Assembly: GCA_963770545.1 (NCBI GenBank)
Contig: CAVYQF010000032.1
Span: 1-64,000 of the forward strand
From: RYN-230 sp963770545
Lineage (GTDB): Bacteria; Actinomycetota; Actinomycetes; Streptosporangiales; Streptosporangiaceae
Direction of reading: 5' to 3'
DNA length: 64,000 bases
Both the position numbers and the translations under genes were made by a program. The notes under the pieces are model-generated. The model ran no database searches. It worked only from the letters and a program-made list of their open reading frames with translations, and had not been told where the DNA came from. Below, one piece after another: positions 49,979 to 58,347 of this stretch; positions within the stretch are counted from its first letter, which is position 1; every line of letters starts with the position of its first letter.

Positions 49979-50410
49979 ATGACCGAACCGGTGGATGCCT
50001 CATCGCCGCTGGCTCAGGCGCTGGCCAGGGTGGGTGACCGGTGGACCCTGCTGCTTGTGGAGGCGTTGCTCGACGGCCCGCTCCGGTTCAACGATCTCCT
50101 CGCCCAGATCCCGGGCCTGGCGCCCAATATCCTCTCCGAGCGCCTCAAGCGGCTTGAGCGGGATGCGCTGCTGACGGCCCGGCCGTACTCGGAGCGGCCG
50201 CCGCGGTCGGAGTATCAGCTGACCGCCGAGGGCCAGGAACTCGCCGGCGCGCTCCGCCTCCTGGCGCACTGGGGGGCCAGGCACGCCGATCCGTCCACCG
50301 CCCCCCGCCACTCAGCCTGCGGCACCCCGATCGAAGCCCGCTGGTACTGCCCGACCTGCGACGCCCTGGTCGACGACGAACTGCCGCGGGCCGACGTGCA
50401 CTTCGTCTAG
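49979..50410 (+). CDS. HxlR-family regulator with Zn-ribbon-like tail
   Basis: This 143-residue protein has a winged helix matching HxlR/MarR-like regulators (VGDRWTLLLVEALLDGPLRFNDL, then NILSERLKRLERDALL and YQLTAEGQEL). An extra C-terminal segment follows, carrying His111, Cys114, Cys124 and Cys127 (CGTPIEARWYCPTCDAL), an H/C3 pattern that could bind zinc or sense redox state. The ATG at 49979 is preceded by TACGAT 12 nt upstream. The 28-bp palindrome lies directly upstream. Confidence 0.88.
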   Translation: MTEPVDASSPLAQALARVGDRWTLLLVEALLDGPLRFNDLLAQIPGLAPNILSERLKRLERDALLTARPYSERPPRSEYQLTAEGQELAGALRLLAHWGARHADPSTAPRHSACGTPIEARWYCPTCDALVDDELPRADVHFV

Positions 50411-50544
50411 CGGCGCCATGGTCATGGCCTGCCCTTATCCGGTGGTTGATCCGGGATTATCGTGGGCGGCGGGGGAAGAGGCCCTGCAGAGCCGGCCTTG
50501 GCGCAGGCGCCAGCCGCGACGCGAAGCCCGAAAGGACGGGGTCA

Positions 50545-51924
50545 GTGAGCGAGTACAAGGTCGTCAACCCGGCGACGAACGAGACCGAGCGGGAGTTCGC
50601 CGCCGCCACGGATGCCGAGATCGAGCAGGTGCTGGAGCGCTCTGACCGCGCCTACCAGTCCTGGCGGACCACCGCCAAGGACGAGCGCACCAAGATCTTG
50701 CTGCGCGTGGCGGAACTGTACAAGGAGCGGATCGACGACCTGGCTGCGCTGATAACCCGGGAGATGGGCAAGCCCACCCGGGAGGCCAAGGGTGAAATCC
50801 AGCTGGTGGTCAGCATCTACCGGTACTACGCCGACCAGGGGCCGGCGCTCCTGGAGGACGTCCCGCTCAGCCCGCGGGCCGGGGGGACGGCGTTCGTCCG
50901 CAAGGAGCCGGTCGGCCCGTTGCTGGGCATCATGCCGTGGAACTTCCCGTACTACCAGGTGGCCCGGTTCGCCGCCCCGAACCTGATGGCCGGTAACACG
51001 ATCATCCTGAAGCACGCGCCGCAGTGCCCGGAGTCGGCCCTGGCGATGGAGCAGATTTTCCACGACGCCGGCCTGGCCGATGGCGCGTACATCAACGTGT
51101 TCGCCACCAACAGCCAGATCGCCGACATGATCGCTGACCCGCGGGTGGCCGGCGTGTCGGTGACCGGCAGCGAGCGGGCCGGCGCGGCCGTGGCTGAGGT
51201 GGCCGGCCGTAACCTCAAGAAGGTCGTCCTCGAGCTCGGGGGCTCAGACCCGTTCATCGTGCTGGACAGCGACGATGTCACCAGCACGGTCAAGGCCGCG
51301 GTCGGCGCGCGGATGCTCAACGCCGGCCAGGCGTGCAACGCGGCCAAGCGGATCATCGTCGTCGGAGATCTCTACGGCGAGTTCGTCGACCAGTTCAGCG
51401 CCGCGATGGCGGCCCTGCACCCAGGCGATCCTGCCGACCCCGCCTCGGACTTCGGGCCGCTGTCCTCGGAGAGCGCCGCCGAGCTCCTGATGGGCCAGAT
51501 CCGTGACGCCGTGGACAAGGGCGCCACGGTGCGCACCGGCGGCCAGCGGCTCGACCGGCCCGGCGCGTTCGTCGAGCCGACCGTCCTCACCGACGTCACC
51601 CCGCAGATGCGGGCCTACCGTGAGGAACTGTTCGGCCCCGCGGCGGTCATCTACCGCGTCGCCGACGCCTCCGAAGCGGTGGAGCTGGCCAACTCCTCAT
51701 CGTTCGGGCTCGGGGGAGTGGTCTACAGCGCGGACCCGGCCCGGGCCCAGGAAGTCGCAGACCTGCTCGATACCGGCATGGTGTGGATCAACAGCCCGCA
51801 GGGCTCCCTGGCCGACCTGCCGTTCGGCGGGACCAAGCGTTCCGGCGTCGGCCGGGAGCTGGGCCCCGCGGGCATCGAGGAGTTCGTCAACAAGAAGCTG
51901 ATCTACACTCCTGCCCAGCACTGA
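50545..51924 (+). CDS. aldehyde dehydrogenase (succinate-semialdehyde dehydrogenase-like)
   Basis: This 459-residue NAD(P)+-dependent enzyme has the N-terminal NPATNETEREF. PWNFPYYQVAR is the PWN motif. The catalytic Glu is in VVLELGGSDPF and the catalytic Cys in NAGQACNAAKR. The terminal GGTKRSGVGREL is also present. It belongs to the shorter 450-460-residue class that includes succinate-semialdehyde dehydrogenases. The GTG at 50545 follows AAAGGACGGGG; the longer frame to 50446 is Arg-rich. A 17-bp terminator hairpin follows. Confidence 0.92.
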   Translation: MSEYKVVNPATNETEREFAAATDAEIEQVLERSDRAYQSWRTTAKDERTKILLRVAELYKERIDDLAALITREMGKPTREAKGEIQLVVSIYRYYADQGPALLEDVPLSPRAGGTAFVRKEPVGPLLGIMPWNFPYYQVARFAAPNLMAGNTIILKHAPQCPESALAMEQIFHDAGLADGAYINVFATNSQIADMIADPRVAGVSVTGSERAGAAVAEVAGRNLKKVVLELGGSDPFIVLDSDDVTSTVKAAVGARMLNAGQACNAAKRIIVVGDLYGEFVDQFSAAMAALHPGDPADPASDFGPLSSESAAELLMGQIRDAVDKGATVRTGGQRLDRPGAFVEPTVLTDVTPQMRAYREELFGPAAVIYRVADASEAVELANSSSFGLGGVVYSADPARAQEVADLLDTGMVWINSPQGSLADLPFGGTKRSGVGRELGPAGIEEFVNKKLIYTPAQH

Positions 51925-51941
51925 CCAGGCCCGCACCGGCC

Positions 51942-51979
51942 CGCACCGCCCGTCCCGCTTGTGCGGGACGGGCGGTGCG
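51942..51979. terminator. bidirectional terminator hairpin
   Basis: A perfect 17-bp stem (CGCACCGCCCGTCCCGC / GCGGGACGGGCGGTGCG) with a TTGT loop lies between the convergent aldehyde dehydrogenase and arylsulfatase genes. The stem is strong enough to work in both directions. Confidence 0.85.
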
Positions 51980-52070
51980 CGGGGCTGGGGGCGGCGCGCA
52001 GGCGCCGCGCCCGCTTCGGGCGGCCCGGATCCGTCCGTAATGGGTACTGATCAGCTGGCGGGCGCGGCCG

Positions 52071-54428
52071 CTACTCGCGCATCATCATGGCCTGGGCCTC
52101 GCGCTCAAGATCGACATAGGGATCGCCGCTGACGTCGACCGCGACCCGATTGATCGTGCCGCCAGTGAACGCGTACGGATGCTCGCCCGGGTAGTCGCTG
52201 GTGACCGGCTCGCCACTGTCCCGGCCGACACACAGCCCCTCACCCGCGATCATGAACATCCCGGGCTGGGTCTTGATCCGGCCCTCGCCGACCTTCTTGT
52301 CCCCGTGGTAGAGGGACAGGATCCCGGTGGACACGTGCGGCGGGTCCTCCCCGTCCTTGTCGAACGAGGCGGACAGGATCAGGTTCTCCCCGGTCGGGAC
52401 GTCCTGGGTGCCCACGATGGCCTGTTCCGCCATGCCGACGAAGTTGTTGACGTAGTGCAGCCGGTTGTCCTTGATGTACAGGGCGTGCCCGCCGAACCGC
52501 GACCCATGCGCGAACAGCACCCCCTGCGCGCCGGGAGCGGGGATATCCACCAGCGCGCCGATCGTGAAGGAGCGGTTGCGGACGTTGACCGCCTGCGCCT
52601 CGGGCACCTCGGCGGTGCCCGGGAAGTAGGCATACCGGTTGCGCGGGGAGGCCAGCTGAGGCCGCGGCGTGATCATGATCTCGAGCGCGGACCGGTCGTC
52701 CAGCGGGAAGGCCTCGTTCTCGCCAGCCTGGGCGAACCACAGGTTGACCAGCTCGCGCAGCTTGTCCGGGTGCTCAGCGGCCAGGTTGTGTACTTCGGCC
52801 CGGTCGGTGTCGGTGTGGTACAGCTCCCACGTATCGTCGTTGAAATTGCTCCAGCCGCTGATCGTCGGGTGAGTGGTGACGGCCTTCCAGCCGTCGTGCC
52901 AGATCCCCCGGGAGCCGAGCATGGAGTAGAACTGCGTCGCGCGGGCTGACGGCGCCGACGCGTCATCCACGCTGTAGCGCATGCTCACGCCGTCGAACCG
53001 GCTCTGCACGTGGCCCTTGATCGTCTCGGGCGGCTCGACGTCCAGGGCGTCCAGGATGCTCGGCACGATGTCGATCGCGTGGTGGTACTGGTGACGGATC
53101 TCGCCTTTACCCGTCGTGGCCGAGGGCCAGGAGATGATGCACGGGTCGGCGGTGCCGCCGTTGAACTCGTACCGCTTCCACATCTTGAACGGCGTGTTGA
53201 ACGCCATCGCCCAGCCGTTGGGGTAGTGGTTGTAGGTCTTGGTCCCGCCCAGCTCGTCGATCATCGCGAGGTTGGACGCCATGTCGTCCGGGATGCCGTT
53301 GGCGAACCTCATCTCGTTGACCGACCCGTCCGGGCCGCCCTCGCCGCTCGCCCCGTTGTCGGACACCAGGATGATCATGGTGTTCTCGCGCTGCCCGGAC
53401 TCCTCCAGGTAGTCGAGCAGTCGGCCGATGTGGTGGTCGGCGTGCGCCAGGAATCCCGCGTACACCTCGGCCATCCGGGCGAACAGGTGCTTCTCGTCCG
53501 CCGACAGCGAGTCCCACGGGCTGGTGTAGTCCAGCGGCGGGAAAGGCTGGCCTTTGGGTCCCGTCCGGTTCTCGGGGGTGCCGATCGGGTTGACCGGCGG
53601 CAGCTCGGTGTCGGCCGGGACGATGCCCATCTCCTTCTGCCGGGCCAGCGTCTGCTCCCGCATGGCCTCGTAGCCCAGGTCGAACTGGCCCTTGAACTTG
53701 TCGGCCCATTCCTTCGAGACATGGTGCGGCGCATGGCAGGCACCCGGCGCGTAGTACAGGAAGAACGGTTTGTCCGGCGCGACCGTCTTGGCGTCCTGGA
53801 TGAACTCCAGCGCCTTGTCGGTCAGGTCGTCGGTGAGGTGATAGCCCTCCGATGGCAGCTTCGGCTGATCGACGGGGTGGTTGTCATAGACCAGGTCTGG
53901 GTACCACTGGTTGGTCTCGGCCCCCAGGAACCCGTACCAGCGCTCGAATCCGCGGCCGGAAGGCCAGTTCCGCCGGGTCGACGCGACGTTCATCTCGACG
54001 GTCGGGCACAGGTGCCACTTGCCGACCATGTAGGTGTTCCAGCCTCGTTCGGCCAGGATCTCCGACAGCATGCCGTTTTCCGGCGGGATGGTCCCGCTGG
54101 CGTTGGGGAACCCGATCGCCGCCTCGGTGATGCAGGCCATCGAGTTGCGGGTGTGGTTGCGGCCGGTCAGCAGGCACGACCGGGTCGGCGAGCAGAGCGC
54201 CGTGGTGTGCCACTGGGTGTAGCGGATCCCGTCCGCCGCGATCCGGTCGATGTTCGGCGTCCCGATCGGGCCGCCATAGGAGGACATCGCCGAGAAGCCG
54301 ACATCGTCCAGCACGATGTAGACGATGTTCGGCGCCCCGTCCGGGGCCTTGGGTGGCTCGAACGGCGACCAGTCCGGGGTCGAGTCCCGGATGTCGATGT
54401 TGATCGTGCCTTTGAACTCCCTGGCCAT
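52071..54428 (-). CDS. type I arylsulfatase (alkaline phosphatase superfamily)
   Basis: This 785-residue protein has the sulfatase nucleophile motif CSPTRSCLLTGRN with Cys79, to be converted to formylglycine. Metal ligands are Asp41-Asp42 (IVLDDVGFS) and the DNG block (ILVSDNGASGEGG). GKWHLCPT is the second conserved sulfatase block. A C-terminal domain beyond residue 600 has a beta-rich GALVDIPAPGAQGVLFAHGS fold seen in long actinobacterial sulfatases. There is no signal peptide, so maturation by a cytosolic formylglycine-generating enzyme fits. The ATG at 54428 is preceded by GGAGAGGA. Confidence 0.95.
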   Translation of the reverse strand: MAREFKGTINIDIRDSTPDWSPFEPPKAPDGAPNIVYIVLDDVGFSAMSSYGGPIGTPNIDRIAADGIRYTQWHTTALCSPTRSCLLTGRNHTRNSMACITEAAIGFPNASGTIPPENGMLSEILAERGWNTYMVGKWHLCPTVEMNVASTRRNWPSGRGFERWYGFLGAETNQWYPDLVYDNHPVDQPKLPSEGYHLTDDLTDKALEFIQDAKTVAPDKPFFLYYAPGACHAPHHVSKEWADKFKGQFDLGYEAMREQTLARQKEMGIVPADTELPPVNPIGTPENRTGPKGQPFPPLDYTSPWDSLSADEKHLFARMAEVYAGFLAHADHHIGRLLDYLEESGQRENTMIILVSDNGASGEGGPDGSVNEMRFANGIPDDMASNLAMIDELGGTKTYNHYPNGWAMAFNTPFKMWKRYEFNGGTADPCIISWPSATTGKGEIRHQYHHAIDIVPSILDALDVEPPETIKGHVQSRFDGVSMRYSVDDASAPSARATQFYSMLGSRGIWHDGWKAVTTHPTISGWSNFNDDTWELYHTDTDRAEVHNLAAEHPDKLRELVNLWFAQAGENEAFPLDDRSALEIMITPRPQLASPRNRYAYFPGTAEVPEAQAVNVRNRSFTIGALVDIPAPGAQGVLFAHGSRFGGHALYIKDNRLHYVNNFVGMAEQAIVGTQDVPTGENLILSASFDKDGEDPPHVSTGILSLYHGDKKVGEGRIKTQPGMFMIAGEGLCVGRDSGEPVTSDYPGEHPYAFTGGTINRVAVDVSGDPYVDLEREAQAMMMRE

Positions 54429-54459
54429 ATCGAGCGTCCTCTCCAGATGATCGCCGTCT

Positions 54460-54566
54460 CTGCGCAGCATGAGGCAGTGGGGTCCGGATGGCGTCCCCCC
54501 CGCCGGGTGAGCCTGCGCAGCATGAGGCAGCCGGGGTCCGGATGGCGTCCCCTCGCGGGGTGAGCC
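54460..54566. repeat. 53-bp tandem duplication between sulfatase and FGE genes
   Basis: A segment beginning CTGCGCAGCATGAGGCAG is duplicated head to tail with a 53-nt period. The differences are a few bases, including the length of a C run. It lies in the divergent intergenic region and may duplicate a promoter or operator. Confidence 0.85.
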
Positions 54567-54741
54567 TGCGCCGCCGCACGGTCTGGCAACTCACCCGGAC
54601 GGGGTGGTCCCGTCCCGGGTAAAGGCCCCTAGCGTCAGGAGGCTGAGGCCGGGCATATCGGGAGCAGGCGCCGGGGTGGCCGGAAGAGGGCGGAGCCGGG
54701 CAGATCGGGAGCGAGCACAGCATTGATCAACGAGCACCGCA

Positions 54742-55737
54742 TTGACCAGGACCAAGCACACGTCCCGGCCAGCGGGCCAGGACAGCCAGGCGGCCCGGCT
54801 GGCCAAGGCCATGACCTGGATCCCGGGCGGCACGTTCCGGATGGGTTCAGCCGATTTCTATCCGGAGGAACGTCCGGTCCACCGGGTGACGGTGGACGGC
54901 TTCTGGATGGATCGCCATCCGGTGACGGTGGAGGCGTTCCGGCGGTTCGTCAAGGCGACCGGATACGTGACGGTCGCGGAACGGCCGCTCGACCCGGCCG
55001 ACTATCCCGAGGCTGACGCCGCCCTGCTGGTACCAGGATCACTCGTCTTCAGCCGCCCGGCCGGGCCGGTGAACCTGCGGGATTACCGCAACTGGTGGAG
55101 CTACGTCCCGGGCGCTGACTGGCGTCACCCCTCCGGCCCCGCCAGCGGCGATCGCGGTCGTGAGCGCCATCCGGTCACCCACATCGTCTACGAGGACGCG
55201 GCCGCCTACGCGGCGTGGGCCGGGAAGGAACTGCCCACCGAAGCCGAATGGGAGTACGCGGCCCGCGGCGGGCTCGACGGGGCCGTCTTCGCGTGGGGGG
55301 ATGAGTTCGCCCCAGGCGGCCGGATGATGGCCAACACGTGGCAGGGTGAATTTCCCTGGCAGAACCTGCTCACCGACGGATACGAGGGAACCTCACCGGT
55401 CGGGACGTTTCCGGCCAACGGATACGGGCTCTTCGACATGACGGGGAATGTCTGGGAGTGGACCGCCGATACGTTCTCCCCCCGTCATCCGGCCGACGCC
55501 GACCACGCCTGCTGCATCCCCCGCAATCCGCGGGTCACGGCGTCCCACCAGGTCAGGCCGGCCTCCGAACCTGGCTCACACCTTCCGCGCCGGGTGATCA
55601 AGGGCGGCTCCCACCTCTGCGCCCCCAATTACTGCCTGCGCTACCGGCCGGCGGCCCGCCAGGCGCAGGCCATCGACAGCGCCACCAGCCACCTGGGCTT
55701 CCGGTGCATCGTCCGCGCGCCAGAGCCGGCCCCGTAA
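54742..55737 (+). CDS. formylglycine-generating enzyme family protein (sulfatase-modifying factor)
   Basis: This 331-residue protein has the FGE fold: MTWIPGGTFRMGSADFYPEERP, the ELPTEAEWEYAARGG and MTGNVWEWTAD blocks, and GGSHLCAPNYCLRYRPAAR. The last carries the catalytic copper-binding pair Cys293 and Cys298; SHLGFRC is the end block. It oxidises the Cys of a CxPxR sulfatase motif to formylglycine using O2. Its divergent neighbour is a sulfatase with exactly this motif, so it is the obvious partner. A TTG start at 54742 is listed; an ATG at 54811 would begin right at the fold. Confidence 0.95.
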   Translation: MTRTKHTSRPAGQDSQAARLAKAMTWIPGGTFRMGSADFYPEERPVHRVTVDGFWMDRHPVTVEAFRRFVKATGYVTVAERPLDPADYPEADAALLVPGSLVFSRPAGPVNLRDYRNWWSYVPGADWRHPSGPASGDRGRERHPVTHIVYEDAAAYAAWAGKELPTEAEWEYAARGGLDGAVFAWGDEFAPGGRMMANTWQGEFPWQNLLTDGYEGTSPVGTFPANGYGLFDMTGNVWEWTADTFSPRHPADADHACCIPRNPRVTASHQVRPASEPGSHLPRRVIKGGSHLCAPNYCLRYRPAARQAQAIDSATSHLGFRCIVRAPEPAP

Positions 55738-55746
55738 GCAACGCGG

Positions 55747-55782
55747 GCGGGTGGCCGCCGCGTTTCCGCGGCCGGCCACCCG
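55747..55782. terminator. bidirectional terminator-like hairpin
   Basis: GGGTGGCCGCCGCG pairs with CGCGGCCGGCCACCC across a TTTC loop with one bulged base. It lies between the convergent FGE and GH54 genes. Confidence 0.75.
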
Positions 55783-55800
55783 GTTACCTCGAGGGGGCGG

Positions 55801-57261
55801 TTAAGGCAGCGTCCAATGCTGGTTGGCGCCGCCGTTGCAGGTGTACAAGATGAGCTGTGTCCCGTTGGTGGTGTTGGAGGCGGGGTCGTCCAGGCATTTA
55901 CCAGACGCTGGGTTGACCAGTTCCCCGTTGCTGGCCTGCCATTGCTGGTTGGCGCCGCCATTGCAGGTCCACCATTCGATCAGGGTGCCGTTGCTGTAAT
56001 TGGCGTTGGTGATGTCCATGCAGCCGCCGTCGATCGTGAGCGTGCCGTTGCTGTTGACGGTCCAGTTCTGTGCGGGGGCGTAGCCGTCGCACGTCCAGAT
56101 CTGTACCTTGTTGCCGTTGGTGCCGCTGCCGTTGTTGTTGTCCACGCAGTGGGAGCCGCTCAGGCCGGACACGATCGTCCCGGTCGCCCCGCCGGTGGTG
56201 GAGGTGGTGTAGCCGGCGGAGGTGATGTTGGCCTGGACGGCGTTCTCGGTGGCGGCTGAGGGGAAGCCGGAGGTCATGACGCCTTCGTAGAAGGTGCCGG
56301 CGGAGCCTTTGCTGTTGTCGCCGCCGATGCCGAGGATGATGGCGCCTTGCTTGTGCATGGGGTTGTAGCCCGACACGTTGGGGCGGGTGCCGTCGTAGAA
56401 CGTGGACAGGCCGCCGGACTGGGCGTTGCCGCCCAGGATCTGCCAGTGGTTCGCGCCGCCGTTGATCATGGCGGTGGTGAACCGGTTGGCGATGGTGGGG
56501 TCGTTGGCGTTGTAGCCGGCATTGACGCCGGAGTACAGGCCGTTTTCCATGTCGGCCATGATCCAGGGGCCGTTGCCGGTGCCGTAGCCCCAGACTTTGA
56601 TGTTGCCGAAGTAGATGGCTTCCATGGTGCCGTTGCCGTCGTCGTTGTTGTTGGTCTCGGCGTTGCCGTAGTCGAAGCAGCAGCCGCCGTTGTAGTGGGT
56701 GCCGTCGAAGATGGCGTACTCACCCTCGGCGGCGTCCCCCGTGGCGATGCCCGAGGTGGTGTCGTCGCGGTATCCGGTGCCAGGGGCCACGTAGACGCCG
56801 TAGACCTTATGGCCGCCGACAGTGGCTGGCGCCGCGGTCGCGTTGGCGAGGTTGTCCGGGCCGCCGGCCGCCCCGCCGCCGGGTGCGTCGGTGAGGTTGT
56901 TGCCGTGGCCGGACTGGTCGTAGATCTCGGTGATGACGCAGGTGGTGCCGGCGCAGAAGGAGTCCTGCGCCGCGGCGTTGGCGACCCCGCCCGCGCTGAG
57001 CGGGCTGATGTTGGTGGTGGCGTTGTCGGACGCGCGGCGCACCTGGTAGAGCGGGCCGTTGTAACTGGCGTACAGGGCGCGCGTGGTGCTGTGCGCCGCC
57101 ACGCACGGCGTGCCGCCGGACGCGTAGATGTCACACGGCAGCGACGCCGCCGCGGCGGGTGACGCCCCCACGGCCGCGAGGGCGCCGGCGGCCAGCGTCA
57201 GCGCGCCGGCCAGGAGGAGTAAAACCTGCCGAATAGACCGAAGTCGTGACCGGATGATCAT
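55801..57261 (-). CDS. secreted alpha-L-arabinofuranosidase, GH54 catalytic domain plus ricin-type lectin domain
   Basis: This 486-residue protein has a signal peptide (residues 1-38, cleaved near AAAASLP). A GH54 catalytic beta-sandwich follows: LPCDIYASGGTPCVAAHSTTRALY, CVITEIYDQSGHGNNL, and NGGCCFDYGNAETNN with the expected nucleophile Glu. The C-terminal 130 residues are a ricin-B/CBM13 trefoil with QxW-type repeats (ANQQWQ, ANQHWTL) instead of the usual CBM42. It releases arabinose from arabinan or arabinoxylan. The ATG at 57261 is chosen because it starts the signal peptide; a palindromic LacI-type operator lies 110 nt upstream. Confidence 0.92.
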   Translation of the reverse strand: MIIRSRLRSIRQVLLLLAGALTLAAGALAAVGASPAAAASLPCDIYASGGTPCVAAHSTTRALYASYNGPLYQVRRASDNATTNISPLSAGGVANAAAQDSFCAGTTCVITEIYDQSGHGNNLTDAPGGGAAGGPDNLANATAAPATVGGHKVYGVYVAPGTGYRDDTTSGIATGDAAEGEYAIFDGTHYNGGCCFDYGNAETNNNDDGNGTMEAIYFGNIKVWGYGTGNGPWIMADMENGLYSGVNAGYNANDPTIANRFTTAMINGGANHWQILGGNAQSGGLSTFYDGTRPNVSGYNPMHKQGAIILGIGGDNSKGSAGTFYEGVMTSGFPSAATENAVQANITSAGYTTSTTGGATGTIVSGLSGSHCVDNNNGSGTNGNKVQIWTCDGYAPAQNWTVNSNGTLTIDGGCMDITNANYSNGTLIEWWTCNGGANQQWQASNGELVNPASGKCLDDPASNTTNGTQLILYTCNGGANQHWTLP

Positions 57262-57641
57262 GTGCCTGCCTGCCTTCCTTGGCCAAGGCTCCATTGCTGG
57301 TTGGGATTGGCGTTCGACTGCTGGTTGGGATTGGTGCTCGATGACTGCAGCCCTCACCCGGCGCGGGGGATGTTAGCGCTAACTTCTCTCCTCTCAAGCA
57401 GGCCCGGGATCCAGGCATAGGAGTAACCGTCATGGTGAGCGTTCACAACAAGTCCGTCAATGGTCCAGTCCAGGCCCGCCTGCAGGCAGCCAGAAAAGGC
57501 GCCGGTTCCGGGCCTTGACCCTCCCCTTAGCGGAGGGCCAGGACCAGGTTTGCGAGCACGCAGGCGGCGGCCGGTGACCGTCGCTACCGGGGAAGGAATG
57601 CCGTCATGAGCACGCACGTGGGCGGCTACCCGGCCGGTACC
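57262..57641. other. regulatory interval between GH54 and the VapC gene
   Basis: This 380-nt stretch has no gene. It contains a 16-nt direct repeat TGCTGGTTGGGATTGG (57295 and 57319, 24 nt apart) and the palindrome GTTAGCGCTAAC (listed separately). Nothing else is recognised. Confidence 0.6.
57372..57383 (-). promoter_or_regulatory. LacI-type operator upstream of the arabinofuranosidase gene
   Basis: GTTAGCGCTAAC is a perfect 12-bp palindrome with the CG centre and GCGC core typical of LacI-family sugar regulators in actinobacteria. It lies 110 nt upstream of the GH54 start codon on the coding strand side. No LacI gene is in the window, so the repressor must be encoded elsewhere. Confidence 0.7.
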
Positions 57642-58016
57642 TCAGGCTGGGAGAACGGCGACTTCGTACTTCTGGCATTGAGGGTCTCGTGTTACCAGCG
57701 TGAAGTCTTCGCATCGTGCCTGCGCCACCAGCATCCGGTCGAAGGGATCCCGGTGAATCAGGGGAAGGCGTCCGGCCGCGATGGCGTGCTCGGAACTGAT
57801 GGCCAGCTCGGCGAATCCGCTGCTCCGGATTCGCTCTGGCAGGTCCGCAGGCTCGGTGAGCTTTCCGGCCGCCTGCTTGATGGTCACTTCCCAGACGGTC
57901 GCGGCACTGACGTAAATATCCGGGTCGTGGTCGAGCCGGGTCTTGATGTCATCGGACAGTGTCGGATCGTCAGTCAGCCACCAGAGCACCACGTGGGTGT
58001 CCAGCAGCAGGCTCAT
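57642..58016 (-). CDS. VapC-like PIN-domain ribonuclease toxin
   Basis: This 124-residue PIN domain has the acidic residues Asp6 in LLLDTHVVLWWL, Glu in AATVWEVTIK, Asp in HRDPFDRMLVAQA and Asp in LVTRDPQ. These form the Mg2+ site of a single-strand-specific endoribonuclease. Its ATG overlaps the stop of the upstream antitoxin gene (ATGA), the standard arrangement for a toxin held in check by co-translated antitoxin. Confidence 0.93.
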   Translation of the reverse strand: MSLLLDTHVVLWWLTDDPTLSDDIKTRLDHDPDIYVSAATVWEVTIKQAAGKLTEPADLPERIRSSGFAELAISSEHAIAAGRLPLIHRDPFDRMLVAQARCEDFTLVTRDPQCQKYEVAVLPA

Positions 58017-58270
58017 CGCATCACGCCGAAGTCACGGGCGATGGCCTCGTTGACCTCATCAGAATCCCAGTCGTCGGCGGCCACGAGCTTGCCGCGCAAG
58101 GAACCACGCCCGGCCCGGTCGATCCTGCGGGTCAGCGGCACGACTTTGGCTACCGGGTTCCCCGCCCGGCAGATGATGATCTCTTCGCCGTGCTCGACCC
58201 GCTCGATGATCCTGGACAAGTTGGTCTTGGCGTCGTGGATGTTGAATTGGGCAGCGACCTCGCTCGGCAT
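58013..58270 (-). CDS. Phd/YefM-type antitoxin
   Basis: This 85-residue protein opens QFNIHDAKTNLSRIIERVEHGEEIIICRAGNPVAKVVPL, the DNA-binding Phd/YefM fold. A C-terminal flexible part (LVAADDWDSDEVNEAIARDFG) would wrap the PIN toxin. It is autoregulated in characterised systems. AAGGAGGAG precedes the ATG. It is the first gene of the two-gene toxin-antitoxin operon. Confidence 0.93.
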   Translation of the reverse strand: MPSEVAAQFNIHDAKTNLSRIIERVEHGEEIIICRAGNPVAKVVPLTRRIDRAGRGSLRGKLVAADDWDSDEVNEAIARDFGVMR

Positions 58271-58347
58271 GACTCCTCCTTAGCTAACAGCTTAGTCCAC
58301 CACCGGTGCCACGGCGACCTCGAGGCGGCCCGGTGCGGCCGGATTCG

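Noticed and set aside
53010..54563. 517-codon plus-strand frame opposite the sulfatase
   Set aside because: The sulfatase motifs and its FGE partner settle the coding strand.
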